This document shows positions 1-7,475 of a DNA stretch of 13,518 nt, in pieces. This DNA is from Thauera sp. GTDB lineage: Bacteria > Pseudomonadota > Gammaproteobacteria > Burkholderiales > Rhodocyclaceae. Numbering within the stretch: position 1 is the first letter of the stretch; each line of letters begins with the position of its first letter. The translations under genes and the position numbers were made by a program. The stretch is from the NCBI GenBank assembly GCA_023150215.1, contig JAKLLJ010000054.1:308-13825 (forward strand), given 5' to 3'. The notes beneath the pieces are model-generated. The model was not told the origin of the DNA and did not search any database. It worked only from the letters and a program-made list of their open reading frames with translations.

Positions 1-930
1 GCGTGCCGCGCCCGCCCACCGCCACCCACACCGCGATCTCGATCGAGTTCGCCGGCGACATCTCCGACGGGTTGATGATGCCGACCTGGGGCACGTACAG
101 CGCGCCCGCCAGCCCGCACAGCATCGCCGACAGCGTCCACATGAAGAGCTTGTAGTGCAGCGGGTTGTAGCCGATGAACATGACCCGGCTCTCGGCATCG
201 CGGATCGCCGCCAGCACGCGGCCGAAGCGCGAGGTCACCAGGTAGCGGCCGAGCACCAGGCAGGCGATCAGCAGCGCCCCGAGAGCGCGAACAACGTGAC
301 CCGCATCCCGGGCGAGGTGATGTCGTAACCGAGGATGCGCTTGAAGTCGGTGAAGCCGTTGTTGCCGCCGAAGCCGGTCTCGTTGCGGAAGAACAGCAGC
401 ATCGCGGCGTAGGTCAGCGCCTGGGTGATGATCGAGAAATACACCCCCTTGATGCGCGAGCGGAAGGCGAACCAGCCGAACACGAAGGCCACCAGTCCGG
501 GCAGCGCAACCACCAGGAACAGCGCCCACAGCAGGGAATCCGAGCCCGCCCAGTACCAGGGCAGCTCCTTCCAGTCGAGAAAGACCATGAAGTCGGGGAT
601 GTCCGCGCCGTAGCTGCCGTCGCGCCCGATCTGGCGCATCAGGTACATGCCGAAGGCGTAGCCGCCGAGGGCGAAGAACAGGCCGTGGCCGAGCGAGAGG
701 ATGCCGGCATAGCCCCAGATCAGGTCCATGGCGACCGCGACCACCATGTAGCACAGGATCTTGCCGAGCAGGCCGACGGTGTAGGCGGAGACGTGCAGCG
801 GATGGCTCTCCGGCAGCGCGAGGTGCGCCAGCGGAATACCGATCCAGGCGATGGCGGCGAAGATCGCGAGCGCGATCCAGCCGCCGCGCGGCATGCTCTG
901 GAACAGTCTCAGGGTGAAGGGCGTACGCAT
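1..930 (-). pseudogene. urtC: UrtC, urea ABC transporter permease; frameshifted as sequenced and cut by the window edge
   Basis: UrtC is the second inner-membrane permease of the urea/short-chain-amide ABC importer and pairs with UrtB. It starts at the ATG ending at 930, 10 bp after the urtB stop, with GAGG 8 nt upstream. The first 217 codons show hydrophobic segments and a LivM-like core (AGILSLGHGLFFALGGYAFGM, residues about 75-95). The frame then hits TGA at 268-270 after S217-G-R-C. Skipping to the next frame at 277 restores clear UrtC sequence to the edge (RFGRVLAAIRDAESRVMFIG, then VPQVGIINPSEMSPANSIEI). One base therefore appears to be missing in the CCCC run at 277-280. The repaired product is about 310 residues at the edge; the family is roughly 350-390, so the last part lies outside. 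The damage may be a real mutation or a homopolymer sequencing error. Family identity is secure; functional status is open. Confidence 0.85.
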
Positions 931-940
931 CTTGGCGGCC

Positions 941-2572
941 TCAGCTGTCGGCGAAGCGGCCCTTGAGGGCGAAGATGCCCTGCGGACGCTTCTGGATGAA
1001 GGCGATGATGAAGACCAGCACCAGGATCTTGGCCACGACCGCGCCCGCCCAGCCTTCGAGGAACTTGGCGACGATGCCCAGGCCGAGCGCCGCCCACACC
1101 GCGCCGGCGAGCTGGCCGACACCGCCGAGCACCACCACCATGAAGGCGTCGACGATGTAGCCGGTGCCCATCGCCGGGCCGACGTTGGCGATCTGCGACA
1201 GCGCCAGCCCGCCCAGCCCGGCGACGCCCGAGCCGATCGCGAACGCCAGCGTGTCCACCCGCGCCGTGGGCACGCCCACGCAGCCCGCCATCGGCCGGTT
1301 CTGGGTGACCGCGCGCACGAACATGCCCAGCCGCGTCTTCTGCATCATCAGCCAGATCAGCACCAGCACGAAGGCGGCGAAGCCGAGGATGACGATGCGG
1401 TTGTAGGGCAGCACCACGCCGCCGGCGAGCTCGACGCCGCCCGACATCCACGACGGGTTGGCGAGCTCCAGGTTCTGCGGCCCGAAGAGCACGCGCGCGG
1501 CCTGGATCAGCACCAGCGACAGGCCCCAGGTGGCGAGCAGGCTCTCCAGCGGGCGACCATAGAGGTGGCGCAGCACCAGGCGCTCCATCGCGATGCCGAC
1601 CAGCGCGGCGGCGAGGAAGGCCGCCGGGATCGCGGCGAGCACGTAGAAATCGAGGTATTCGGGGAAGTGGTTGCGGAACATGCCCTGTACCACGAAGGTG
1701 GCGTAGGCGCCGACCATCAGCAGCTCGCCGTGGGCCATGTTGATGACGCCCATCACGCCGTAGGTGATCGCCAGGCCGAGCGCCGCGAGCAGCAGGATGG
1801 AGCCGAGCGACAGTCCGGAGAACAACGTGCCCGCCGACTGCGCCAGCGCGATGCGGCGGTCGATGGTGCGGATCGAGGCCTCGGCGGCGGCGCGCACCTC
1901 GGCACTCGGCTCGGCCCAGGTCGCCGCCGCGCCCTCGCCGTGCTTCTCGAGCAGTGCGCCGAGCATGTTCTTCACCGCCGCGTCGGACGAGCCGCCGAGC
2001 GCCTGCGCGGCCTTGAGGCGCAGCGCGGGATCGGGCGAGGCGAGCTCGAGCTTGGCGGTGGCGTACAGCAGCACCGCGCGCACTGCGGCGTCCGGCTCGG
2101 CTTCGAGCGCGCGAGTCAGCGCCGGCAGCAGGGCCGGGCTGGCGTTCTCGCGCAAGGTGTTGGCCGCGACCAGGCGCTGCGCCGGCTCCGGGGCGGATAG
2201 CATCAGTGCTGCGCGCGCGGTCCCGAGCGCGCAGCGCAGGCGGTTGTTCACGGTGATGCGGGTCGCGGTCCCGGCGTCGGCGGCGAGCGCCTCGCCGCTC
2301 GCGGCATCGCGCAGCCCATCGGGCCCGATCACCACCACGCGGCCGTCCACCGTGCCTAGGCGCCCGTCCTCGAGTGCGTCGAGCAGCGCCGCGGCTTCGT
2401 CGCCGCCGGCCACGCCGAGGGCGTCGATCGCGCCAACGCGGGCGTTGAAATCACCGCCCAGGCTCTGCACCAGCGCGGGGTCGAACGCGGCTCGTGCCGG
2501 CAGCGCGGCGAGCGCCGCCAGCACGCACAGCAAGGCGGCAAGAAGCCAGTGTCGTTTTGTCGGTCCGAGCAT
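941..2572 (-). CDS. urtB: UrtB, urea ABC transporter permease with N-terminal periplasmic-type domain
   Basis: UrtB is the LivH-like inner-membrane permease of the urea importer. The 543-residue product has a signal-like N-terminus (hydrophobic LLAALLCVLAALAALPARA, processing likely after ARA). Next comes an Ala-rich region of about 220 residues with HEAT-like helical repeats (for example ALTRALEAEPDAAVRAVLLYATAKLELASPDPALR, shown in full in the translation). Multiple membrane helices begin near residue 255, with the family motif YGVMGVINMAHGELLMVGAY. This layout, and a length near 530, separate UrtB from ordinary LivH (about 300 residues). I chose the ATG ending at 2572 because GGAG lies 6 nt upstream. 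An in-frame ATG four codons earlier (2584) lacks a visible ribosome binding site. urtC follows 10 bp downstream, and a repeat-bearing gap of 309 bp separates urtB from urtA. Confidence in family assignment is high. Confidence 0.93.
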   Translation of the reverse strand: MLGPTKRHWLLAALLCVLAALAALPARAAFDPALVQSLGGDFNARVGAIDALGVAGGDEAAALLDALEDGRLGTVDGRVVVIGPDGLRDAASGEALAADAGTATRITVNNRLRCALGTARAALMLSAPEPAQRLVAANTLRENASPALLPALTRALEAEPDAAVRAVLLYATAKLELASPDPALRLKAAQALGGSSDAAVKNMLGALLEKHGEGAAATWAEPSAEVRAAAEASIRTIDRRIALAQSAGTLFSGLSLGSILLLAALGLAITYGVMGVINMAHGELLMVGAYATFVVQGMFRNHFPEYLDFYVLAAIPAAFLAAALVGIAMERLVLRHLYGRPLESLLATWGLSLVLIQAARVLFGPQNLELANPSWMSGGVELAGGVVLPYNRIVILGFAAFVLVLIWLMMQKTRLGMFVRAVTQNRPMAGCVGVPTARVDTLAFAIGSGVAGLGGLALSQIANVGPAMGTGYIVDAFMVVVLGGVGQLAGAVWAALGLGIVAKFLEGWAGAVVAKILVLVFIIAFIQKRPQGIFALKGRFADS

Positions 2573-2881
2573 CGTCGGCTCCATGTGGCAAGGCAGAGGG
2601 AAACGGCAGGATCGGTGAGCGCTGCGGGACGTGTGGGCAAGAGGGCGTGCGGGAGCTTGTCGCGCAAGGTTCGCGGCTTCCGCCGCTCCTACAGGGGCGC
2701 GGCGGTTCGTGCAGGAGCGCCGGAAGGCGCGAACGCCGCGGCCGGGAGGGCGAAGCGTGCCGATTGCCGGAGCGCCCGATTCGCGGCTTCCGCCGCTCCT
2801 ACCGGAAGAGCGCCGCGCTCCAGACCGGTGCAGGCCGCGAGCTCCTGCCGATCGCCCTCTTTCACCCAGGCCCGAGCGGCC
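2573..2881. other. Intergenic gap between urtA and urtB carrying REP-like palindromes
   Basis: This 309-bp stretch has no credible gene. It contains three REP-like palindromes (see the repeat entry at 2670-2802), one of them diverged. I see no sigma-54 or good sigma-70 promoter for urtB, so urtB is most simply read through from the urtA promoter, although a weak local promoter cannot be excluded. The gap is long for an operon whose other junction (urtB-urtC) is only 10 bp. Confidence 0.7.
2670..2802. repeat. Cluster of three REP-like GTAG palindromes between urtA and urtB
   Basis: Copies lie at 2670-2692 (GTAG end on the minus strand), 2711-2733 (plus strand, diverged) and 2780-2802 (minus strand). 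The 23-bp unit reads GTAGGAGCGGCGGAAGCC followed by GCGAA, and its core folds as GCGGC-GGAA-GCCGC with a GNRA-type GGAA loop. The diverged copy has GCGCC-GGAA-GGCGC: both arms changed together and pairing is kept. The first two copies form an inverted pair with CTAC and GTAG ends facing each other. GTAG-headed imperfect palindromes are typical of REPs mobilised by RAYT transposases; no such gene is in this window. Sequence identity among copies is seen directly; the REP classification is inference. Confidence 0.85.
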
Positions 2882-4135
2882 TCAAAGCCCCTGCTTGCCT
2901 TCGTTGCCCTCGATGAACGGGCTCCACGGCTGGGCGCGGATCGGTGCCTTGGTCTGCCACACCACGTCGAACTGGCCGTCTGCGCGCACCTCGCCGATCA
3001 GCACCGGTTTGTGCAGGTGGTGGTTGGTTGCGTCCATGGTCAGCGTGAAGCCGGACGGGGCCTTGAAGCTCTGCCCGCCCATGGCCGCGATGACCTTGTC
3101 GACCTCCGTGCTGCCGGCCTTCTCGACCGCCTGCTTCCACATGTGCAGACCGACGTAGGTGGCCTCCATCGGGTCGTTGGTGACCACGGTGTCGGCGTTG
3201 GGGATGGCGTTCTTCTTCGCCCACGCGCGGTACTTGTCGATGAAGGCCTTGTTCTGCGGGTTGTCGACCGACATGAAGTAGTTCCACGCCGCCAGATGGC
3301 CGAGCAGGGGCTTGGTATCGACGCCGCGCAGCTCCTCCTCGCCGACCGAGAAGGCCACCACCGGTACGTCGGTGGCCTTCAGTCCGGCATTGCCGAGCTC
3401 CTTGTAGAAGGGCACGTTGGAGTCGCCGTTGATGGTCGACACCACGGCCGTCTTCTTGCCCTCGGCGGCGAACTGCTTGATGCGCGCGATGATGGTCTGG
3501 TAGTCGGCGTGGCCGAAGGGGGTGTAGTCCTCCAGGATGTCCGCATCGCTCACCCCCTTGCTTTTCAGGAAGGCGCGCAGGATCTTGTTGGTCGTGCGCG
3601 GATACACGTAGTCGGTGCCGAGCAGCACGAAGCGTTTCGCGCCGCCGCCTTCGTCGCTCATCAGGTACTCGACCGCGGGGATCGCCTGCTGGTTGGGCGC
3701 GGCCCCGGTGTAGAAGACGTTCTTCTCCAGCTCCTCGCCCTCGTACTGCACCGGGTAGAAGAGCAGACCGTTCAACTCCTTGAACACCGGCAGCACCGAC
3801 TTGCGCGACACCGAGGTCCAGCAGCCGAACACCGCCGCGACCTTGTCCTGCGCCAGCAGCTGGCGCGCGCGCTCGGCGAACAGCGGCCAGTTGGAGGCCG
3901 GGTCGACCACCACCGGCTCGAGCTTCTTGCCGAGCACGCCGCCGCCGGCGTTGATCTCCTCGATGGTCATCAGCGCCACGTTCTTCAACGCGGTCTCGGA
4001 GATCGCCATCGTGCCCGACAGCGAGTGCAGGATGCCGACCTTGATGGTGTCGGCGGCGTGCGCGCCGGCGGGCAGGCCGATCGCGGCGATGGAAGCCGAA
4101 AGCGTGAGGGCTTTGACGAAGTTGCGACGGTTCAT
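2882..4135 (-). CDS. urtA: UrtA, urea/short-chain-amide ABC transporter substrate-binding protein
   Basis: UrtA is the periplasmic receptor that delivers urea to UrtBC. The 417-residue product begins MNRRNFVKALTLSASIAAIG with a twin-arginine-like motif (RRNFVK, residues 3-8), a hydrophobic stretch and an AHA-A cleavage site near residue 28. The mature part begins DTIKVGILHSLSGTMAISE, typical of the type I amide-binding (LivJ/AmiC-like) fold. Later family stretches include VVDPASNWPLFAERARQLL, FYPVQYEGEE, LGTDYVYPRTTN and TNDPMEATYVGLHMWK. Length fits the family (about 410-430). The start at 4135 is set by the signal peptide and a GAGG 7 nt upstream; an upstream in-frame ATG would add 83 non-homologous residues. 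It heads urtABC and is preceded by a perfect sigma-54 element. Its 3' side faces a REP-bearing gap. Very sure of the family; export by Tat is inferred from the motif only. Confidence 0.96.
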   Translation of the reverse strand: MNRRNFVKALTLSASIAAIGLPAGAHAADTIKVGILHSLSGTMAISETALKNVALMTIEEINAGGGVLGKKLEPVVVDPASNWPLFAERARQLLAQDKVAAVFGCWTSVSRKSVLPVFKELNGLLFYPVQYEGEELEKNVFYTGAAPNQQAIPAVEYLMSDEGGGAKRFVLLGTDYVYPRTTNKILRAFLKSKGVSDADILEDYTPFGHADYQTIIARIKQFAAEGKKTAVVSTINGDSNVPFYKELGNAGLKATDVPVVAFSVGEEELRGVDTKPLLGHLAAWNYFMSVDNPQNKAFIDKYRAWAKKNAIPNADTVVTNDPMEATYVGLHMWKQAVEKAGSTEVDKVIAAMGGQSFKAPSGFTLTMDATNHHLHKPVLIGEVRADGQFDVVWQTKAPIRAQPWSPFIEGNEGKQGL

Positions 4136-4196
4136 GGACGGACCTCTTGCAGTGGGTGGAAGTCGAGCGCAGCGCAGGCTGCGTCGATGACCTCTC

Positions 4197-4212
4197 TGCA
4201 AGGGTCGTGCCA
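4197..4212 (-). promoter_or_regulatory. Sigma-54 -24/-12 promoter of urtABC
   Basis: The minus strand reads TGGCACGACCCTTGCA, an exact match to the sigma-54 consensus TGGCAC-N5-TTGCA with the obligatory GG and GC dinucleotides correctly spaced. Transcription would begin near 4185, about 50 nt before the urtA ATG. Sigma-54 dependence implies a separate activator; for a urea importer the natural candidate is NtrC under nitrogen limitation. The match is seen directly; NtrC control is inference. Confidence 0.88.
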
Positions 4213-4376
4213 CGTCGATGGAAAGTCGCCGGACGCGAGGTGCGAGGAGACCGAAATCCGCGCCACTGCTGCGTTTCTCAGGCACGGACGAATCTTGTGC
4301 CCGCTTACCCGCAGCCTTGTCCGTGCGGGGGTGTTCACGATTCCGCGCCCCGCGTCGATGCAGCATCGGCAGTGCA

Positions 4377-4393
4377 AGCACCATCGCAGTGCA
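4377..4393. promoter_or_regulatory. NtrC-like upstream activator palindrome
   Basis: The sequence AGCACCATCGCAGTGCA matches the enterobacterial NtrC consensus TGCACC-N5-GGTGCA at 10 of 12 defined positions. It lies about 180 bp upstream of the sigma-54 element, a usual distance for enhancer-like sites. Just downstream, 4364-4376 repeats its right half (CATCGGCAGTGCA against CATCGCAGTGCA), and 4359-4376 forms TGCA-N10-TGCA, one base off the canonical spacing. It could be a pair of activator sites. Binding by NtrC is inference. Confidence 0.55.
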
Positions 4394-4467
4394 GCAATCT
4401 TTCGGCCGCCCGCATGCGTCAGCCGGGGGCCGCTCCTCACACCCGACGCCTTGCGCCTCACTCCCAT

Positions 4468-4495
4468 GCCCGCGCGACTTTGTCGCGCGCCGGGC
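4468..4495 (-). terminator. Strong hairpin directly after the ABC ATPase gene, candidate terminator
   Basis: Just past the ATPase stop, the minus-strand transcript can form an 8-bp perfect GC stem with a three-base loop (CGCGCGAC-AAA-GTCGCGCG). It is extended by a GCC/GGC pairing across a small bulge. No U-run follows, so it is not a textbook intrinsic terminator. It may mark the 3' end of the amino acid transporter operon or protect its mRNA, and would insulate it from the urt promoter downstream. Confidence 0.5.
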
Positions 4496-4496
4496 C

Positions 4497-5295
<799 letters not shown>

Positions 5296-5312
<17 letters not shown>

Positions 5313-5946
5313 GGCGTTTCTCCAGGCGCTGGAAGAACCACGTCAGTACCAGCGTCATCAGCAGGTAGAAGGCGGCGGCGACGATGAAGGGGGTGATCGT
5401 GAAGTCGCGCTGCACGATGCCGCGCGCGGCGCGCAGCAGGTCGTTGAGCGCAAGCACGTAGATCAGCGAGGTGTCCTTGACCAGGGTGATGGTCTCGTTG
5501 CTCATCGGCGGCAGGATGCGCTTGACCACCTGCGGCAGCACGATGCGGCGCATGGTCTGGCCGTAGGAGAAGCCGAGCACCTTGGCGCCCTCATACTGGC
5601 CGCGGTCGATCGACTGGATGCCGGCGCGGAAGATCTCGGCGAAGTAGGCCGCGTAATTGAGCGCGAAGGCCACGATCGCCGCCGGGAAGTCGGGCAGGCG
5701 GATGCCGATCCCCGGCACGAAGGGCAGCGCGTAGTAGATGAACAGCATCTGCAGCATCAGCGGCGTGCCGCGCATCAGCCAGATGTAGCCATTGACCGCC
5801 TGGCTGGCGGCGGTGAAGCGCGAGATGCGCACCAGCGCCAGCCCGAGCCCGAGCGGCACCGCCAGCAGCAGGGTGATCAGGAAAAGCTGCAGCGTGACCA
5901 GCGAGCCTTCGGCGAGCGGGCCGAGGATGCTGAGGATGTAGTCCAT
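5296..5946 (-). CDS. Polar amino acid ABC transporter permease (HisM/GlnP family)
   Basis: This inner-membrane subunit would form the translocation channel of the amino acid importer, probably as a homodimer because only one permease gene is present. The 216-residue product starts MDYILSILGPLAEGSLVTLQ, contains the family RGTPLMLQMLFIYYALPF segment, and carries the EAA loop (EGAKVLGFSYGQTMRRIVLP) that contacts the ATPase. About five membrane helices can be seen and the length is normal for the family (215-240). The start at 5946 is chosen from family alignment. There is no clear Shine-Dalgarno sequence, and upstream in-frame codons translate the REP repeats, so they are rejected. Its stop overlaps the ATPase start. 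A 206-bp REP-bearing gap separates it from the binding protein. Confidence 0.94.
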
Positions 5947-6040
5947 GGCGGGACGCCGGGTGAGCGGCGGGCAGGTGGGGGAGGGCGGTGGTGTCGACGT
6001 AGGGGACGCTCGAACCGGCGTACGGAGAGGAGCGAAAGGG

Positions 6041-6138
6041 TTCGCGGCTTCCACCGCTCCTACAAGGCGCCCCTGTAGGAGCGGCGGAAGCCGCGAACAA
6101 GGAACCGCAGAGCGTGTAGGAGCGGCGGAAGCCGCGAA
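6041..6138. repeat. Cluster of three REP-like palindromes between binding-protein and permease genes
   Basis: Copies lie at 6041-6063 (GTAG end on the minus strand), 6075-6097 (plus) and 6116-6138 (plus). The first two are inverted with an 11-nt spacer. Their only mismatch would be a G-U wobble in minus-strand RNA, so the operon transcript could fold a 23-bp stem with an 11-nt loop here. The cluster lies right after the binding-protein stop at 6153, in the position of 3'-protecting REP hairpins such as E. coli malE-malF (known from that system). A protective role here is inference. Confidence 0.88.
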
Positions 6139-6152
6139 CCCCAAGGGCCTGT

Positions 6153-6947
6153 TTACTTGATGATGTTCTTGCCGAACCACTCGGTCGAGATGCGGGCGGC
6201 GCTGCCGTCGGCCTTCATCTCGTCCATTGCCTTCTGCAGCTTCGCCAGCAGCGCGGTGTCGTCCTTGCGGGTGCCGACGCCGTATTCCTCGGTGCCGAAG
6301 TGGTCGTCGAGCACCGCGTAGTCGTTCGGCTTCTTGGCGGTGTAGTAGCGGCCCACGACCTCGTCGAGCACCACCGCGTCCAGCCGCCCGGTGGTGAGGT
6401 CCATCAGTGCGGTGACGTTGTCGCCGAACTGCTTCAGCTCCTTGAAGGAGGCAGCCACCGGGTCCTTCTGCACCGCGTCGACCGCGCTGCTGCCATCCTG
6501 GATGCCGATGACCTTGCCGGCGAGCTCGGCCTTGGTCTTGATCGCCGAGGTGGCGGGCACCACGATGATCTGGTGGTTTTCCATGTAGGCGCTGGTGAAG
6601 CCGATGTTCTTACGGCGTTCCTCGGTGATGGTGAGGCCGTTCCACAGCGCATCGACGCGCTTGCCGTTGAGCTCGGCCTCCTTGGCGCTCCAGTCGATCG
6701 GCTTGAACTCGACCTCGATGCCCAGGCGCTTCGCGGCCTCTTTCGCGAGGTCGATGTCGAAGCCGACGAGCTCGTTCTTCTCGTTGCGGAAACCCATCGG
6801 CGGGAAGTTGTCGTCGAGGCCGATGACGATTTTCGTCGGCGCGGCGGGCGCCGCAGCCGACTGGGCGGCGGGTTCGGTCTTGCCGCAGCCGCCGAGCAGG
6901 GCGCCGGCGGTGAGGGAGAGCATCAGCAGCGAGGAGAGTTTCTTCAT
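6153..6947 (-). CDS. Polar amino acid ABC transporter substrate-binding lipoprotein (SBP family 3)
   Basis: This is the extracytoplasmic receptor for the permease/ATPase pair downstream. The 264-residue product begins MKKLSSLLMLSLTAGALLGG-C with a lipobox and Cys21 as the lipidation site, then an Ala/Pro linker. The mature domain starts KIVIGLDDNFPPMGFRNEKN and shows family-3 landmarks: LVGFDIDLAKEAAKRLG, a WNGLTITEERRKNIGFTSAY segment with the Arg expected to bind the ligand carboxylate, GKVIGIQDGSSAVDA and the Asp-containing RLDAVVLDE. Length is normal. The start at 6947 is set by the lipoprotein signal; only weak ribosome-binding bases (CAAGA) precede it. An upstream in-frame ATG at 7058 adds a non-signal-like tail and is rejected. 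The ligand is some polar amino acid; I cannot say which. It leads the operon. Confidence 0.93.
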   Translation of the reverse strand: MKKLSSLLMLSLTAGALLGGCGKTEPAAQSAAAPAAPTKIVIGLDDNFPPMGFRNEKNELVGFDIDLAKEAAKRLGIEVEFKPIDWSAKEAELNGKRVDALWNGLTITEERRKNIGFTSAYMENHQIIVVPATSAIKTKAELAGKVIGIQDGSSAVDAVQKDPVAASFKELKQFGDNVTALMDLTTGRLDAVVLDEVVGRYYTAKKPNDYAVLDDHFGTEEYGVGTRKDDTALLAKLQKAMDEMKADGSAARISTEWFGKNIIK

Positions 6948-6993
6948 GGTCTTGCCCGAGAGAATGATCTGAAGCGGGCCGGGTAGGCCTGCT

Positions 6994-7022
6994 GCGATAC
7001 GGTGTCGCGATGACGGCACCAA
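6994..7022 (-). promoter_or_regulatory. Weak sigma-70-type promoter candidate for the amino acid transporter operon
   Basis: The minus strand has TTGGTG, a 17-bp spacer, then TATCGC, about 45 bp upstream of the binding-protein ATG. The spacing is right, but the boxes match TTGACA and TATAAT only partly. No sigma-54 element was found here. This is a low-confidence call in a GC-rich genome. Confidence 0.25.
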
Positions 7023-7153
7023 GACCGTGATTCTCGCTGCAGCGCGGCAGGGGAGCAACCTTGGGCGGAAAACGGTGTTGCAGGCGAGCGCGATGGGCGC
7101 TGCGCGGCGATGATTCGGGAGGGCGGTGGAGGGCGCCTGGGCGCGGCAAAAGG

Positions 7154-7424
7154 CTCGCGGCGTCCGCCGCTCCTACGGGGGGATTATGGGAGTGGCGGGG
7201 TATGTTCGCGGCTTCCGCCGCTCCTACAGGAGCGCCCCACGCCCATGCCCCACGCCCATGCCCCACGCCCATGCCCAACGCCCATGCCCAACGCCCACGC
7301 CCATGCCCACGCCCAACACCGCGCCCAACACCGCGCCCAACACCGCGCCCAACACCGCGCCGCGTGCGCTCCCGCGGCCCGCGCCGTGGCCTGGAGTTGC
7401 TGTAGGAGCGGCGGCCGCCGCGAA
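7154..7424. repeat. Three REP-like palindromes flanking a tandem array
   Basis: Copies lie at 7154-7176 and 7205-7227 (both with the GTAG end on the minus strand) and at 7402-7424 (plus strand). The first has loop GGAC instead of GGAA. The last has GCGGC-GGCC-GCCGC, so its centre is fully self-complementary. The second and third form an inverted pair about 174 bp apart that brackets the 7237-7361 tandem array. They are the same family as the copies at 2670-2802 and 6041-6138. Confidence 0.85.
7237..7361. repeat. Compound 13-bp / 12-bp tandem repeat array
   Basis: Three identical CCACGCCCATGCC units (7237-7275) are followed by the variant CAACGCCCATGCC (7276-7288), and then shortened units CAACGCC, CACGCCCATGCC and CACGCC (7289-7313). 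The array ends in four identical CAACACCGCGCC units (7314-7361). The two unit types share the CMACGCC/CAACACC core, so the 12-bp unit probably arose from the 13-bp one. There is no spacer/repeat alternation, so it is not a CRISPR. A mixed 13/12 period argues against coding. Confidence 0.9.
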
Positions 7425-7475
7425 CCCGCGTCCGCCGTGGCCGCGAACCCACATCTGCGGTGGCGGCTGCGAGGT

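Larger units (their letters stand above)
4136..4496. other. Control region of the urt operon (361 bp, non-coding)
   Basis: No supportable gene lies between the urtA start and the ATPase stop. The stretch holds, in minus-strand order, the hairpin after the ATPase gene (4468-4495), an NtrC-like palindrome (4377-4393) with a related repeat beside it (4359-4376), a sigma-54 element (4197-4212) and a short untranslated leader to the urtA ribosome binding site. Confidence 0.8.
6948..7475. other. Non-coding, repeat-rich stretch upstream of the amino acid transporter operon
   Basis: This 528-bp stretch has no supportable gene on either strand. Open frames across it translate low-complexity repeats (for example Trp/Ala or Pro/His runs). 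It holds a weak promoter candidate near 6994-7022, three REP-like palindromes (7154-7176, 7205-7227, 7402-7424) and a 12/13-bp tandem array (7237-7361). Confidence 0.75.

Noticed and set aside
4136..4384. N-terminal extension of urtA to an ATG at 4384
   Set aside because: It would place 83 non-conserved residues before a clear Tat-like signal and would run through the sigma-54 promoter. The ATG at 4135 has a good ribosome binding site.
5947..6180. Permease start at 6180 with 78 extra residues
   Set aside because: The extra residues translate the REP palindromes (repeated AASAAPT / RLPPLLQ patterns) and overlap the binding-protein 3' end.
7237..7361. CRISPR-like array
   Set aside because: Units are 12-13 bp, directly adjacent and without unique spacers, and no cas gene is present. 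It is a simple tandem repeat.
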